A DNA stretch of 5,227 nt, taken from positions 1 to 5,227 of the forward strand of contig JAGVII010000848.1 of assembly GCA_020056155.1 (NCBI GenBank), written 5' to 3'. Origin of the DNA: Afipia sp. (lineage in GTDB: Bacteria; Pseudomonadota; Alphaproteobacteria; Rhizobiales; Xanthobacteraceae). The translations under genes and the position numbers were made by a program. Under the pieces are notes generated by a model. It was not told where the DNA came from. It saw only the letters and a program-made list of their open reading frames with translations, and made no database searches. Of this stretch, positions 4,915 through 5,227 are shown one piece after another. Positions within the stretch are counted from its first letter, which is position 1, and every line of letters begins with the position of its first letter.

Positions 4915-5211
4915 CTCTTGCCGCGCAAAAGCACAACTCCGTTTCGGAAGAAACCATCCGGCAGCTCGTCGATGCGTTCTACGCCAGGGTGCGCCGCGAA
5001 CCCGAGTTGGGACCGGTTTTCGAGGCGGCCATTCCCGGTGACTGGCAGCCGCATCTGGAAAAGATGTATGCGTTCTGGTCGTCGGTCATGCTGACCAGTG
5101 GACGTTACAAGGGCAATCCGGTGATGAAGCATTTCGCAGTGGCCGGGATGCGTCCTGAATTGTTTGTCACATGGCTCAAGTTGTTTCACGAGACATGCAC
5201 TGAGATGTTTG
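4911..5211 (+). CDS. Group III truncated hemoglobin, 3' end missing (contig edge)
   Basis: Residues 1-100 of a 2-on-2 globin are present; the family is usually around 130-140 aa, so the final helix is missing. The frame stays open mechanically to 5227, but everything from 5212 on is adapter. Group III hallmarks are visible: Tyr24 (B10), His48 (E7, in WQPHLEKM), the stretch FWSSVMLTSGRYKGNP, His74 as proximal heme ligand F8 (MKHFAV) and Trp88 (G8, in TWLKLF). Known members, such as Campylobacter Ctb, bind O2 and NO in the cytoplasm and are induced by nitrosative stress. The start ATG overlaps the stop of the 56-aa gene, with GGA 7 nt upstream. Expression is probably under the NsrR-like regulator next door. 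Confidence 0.93.
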
Positions 5212-5227
5212 AGATCGGAAGAGCACA
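5212..5227 (+). other. Illumina TruSeq adapter remnant at the contig end
   Basis: The last 16 bases, AGATCGGAAGAGCACA, are identical to the start of the TruSeq Read 1 adapter. In the globin frame they encode a nonsense tail (IGRA) instead of the expected last helix. This is untrimmed adapter and not genomic DNA. Confidence 0.95.

Noticed and set aside
4767..5189. Minus-strand frame of 140 codons opposite the globin operon
   Set aside because: Antisense to the globin, whose heme-pocket residues are plain; no family pattern in the reverse frame.
1..5227. CRISPR array, insertion sequence or prophage
   Set aside because: No regularly spaced repeats, transposase, terminal inverted repeats or phage genes are visible; apart from the adapter the window reads as ordinary chromosomal DNA.

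Overview
The window looks like the end of a draft-genome contig from an alphaproteobacterium, most likely of the Bradyrhizobium/Rhodopseudomonas/Afipia group. This rests on the GC-rich coding style, the flavour of the proteins and the pairing of an NsrR-type regulator with a group III truncated hemoglobin. The species cannot be fixed from the sequence alone. The last 16 bases (5212-5227) match the start of the Illumina TruSeq adapter exactly, so the right edge is a sequencing artefact and the hemoglobin gene there is cut short by the assembly, not by biology.

Left part (1-1707): the C-terminal end of a MATE-type efflux transporter (+ strand) converges, with a 6-nt gap, on a 403-aa receiver-EAL protein (- strand). 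That protein has lost the phospho-acceptor Asp of its receiver and the catalytic general-base Glu of its EAL domain, so it is probably a c-di-GMP binder or a protein-interaction module and not a working phosphodiesterase. The 185-nt gap upstream of it holds a strong Shine-Dalgarno, an imperfect inverted repeat and a near-perfect FNR/FixK-type box that overlaps the stop codon of the next gene.

Middle part (1708-3962): four genes run leftward in the order ogt (O6-alkylguanine-DNA alkyltransferase), an AraC-family regulator, a VOC/glyoxalase-fold protein and an SRPBCC/START-fold protein. The last three are spaced 23-25 nt apart and are very likely one transcription unit. The AraC gene may have its own promoter, giving a leaderless message.

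Right part (4115-5227): a tRNA-Gly(CCC) with encoded CCA lies tail to tail with an NsrR/Rrf2-type iron-sulfur regulator. Divergent from nsrR is a two-gene operon: a 56-aa putative membrane peptide whose stop overlaps (ATGA) the start of a group III truncated hemoglobin. The 96-nt region between nsrR and this operon carries an AT-rich 23-bp imperfect palindrome resembling NsrR operators, overlapping candidate promoters in both directions. The simplest reading is a compact, autoregulated nitric-oxide response module in which NsrR senses NO and controls itself, the small membrane protein and the globin.
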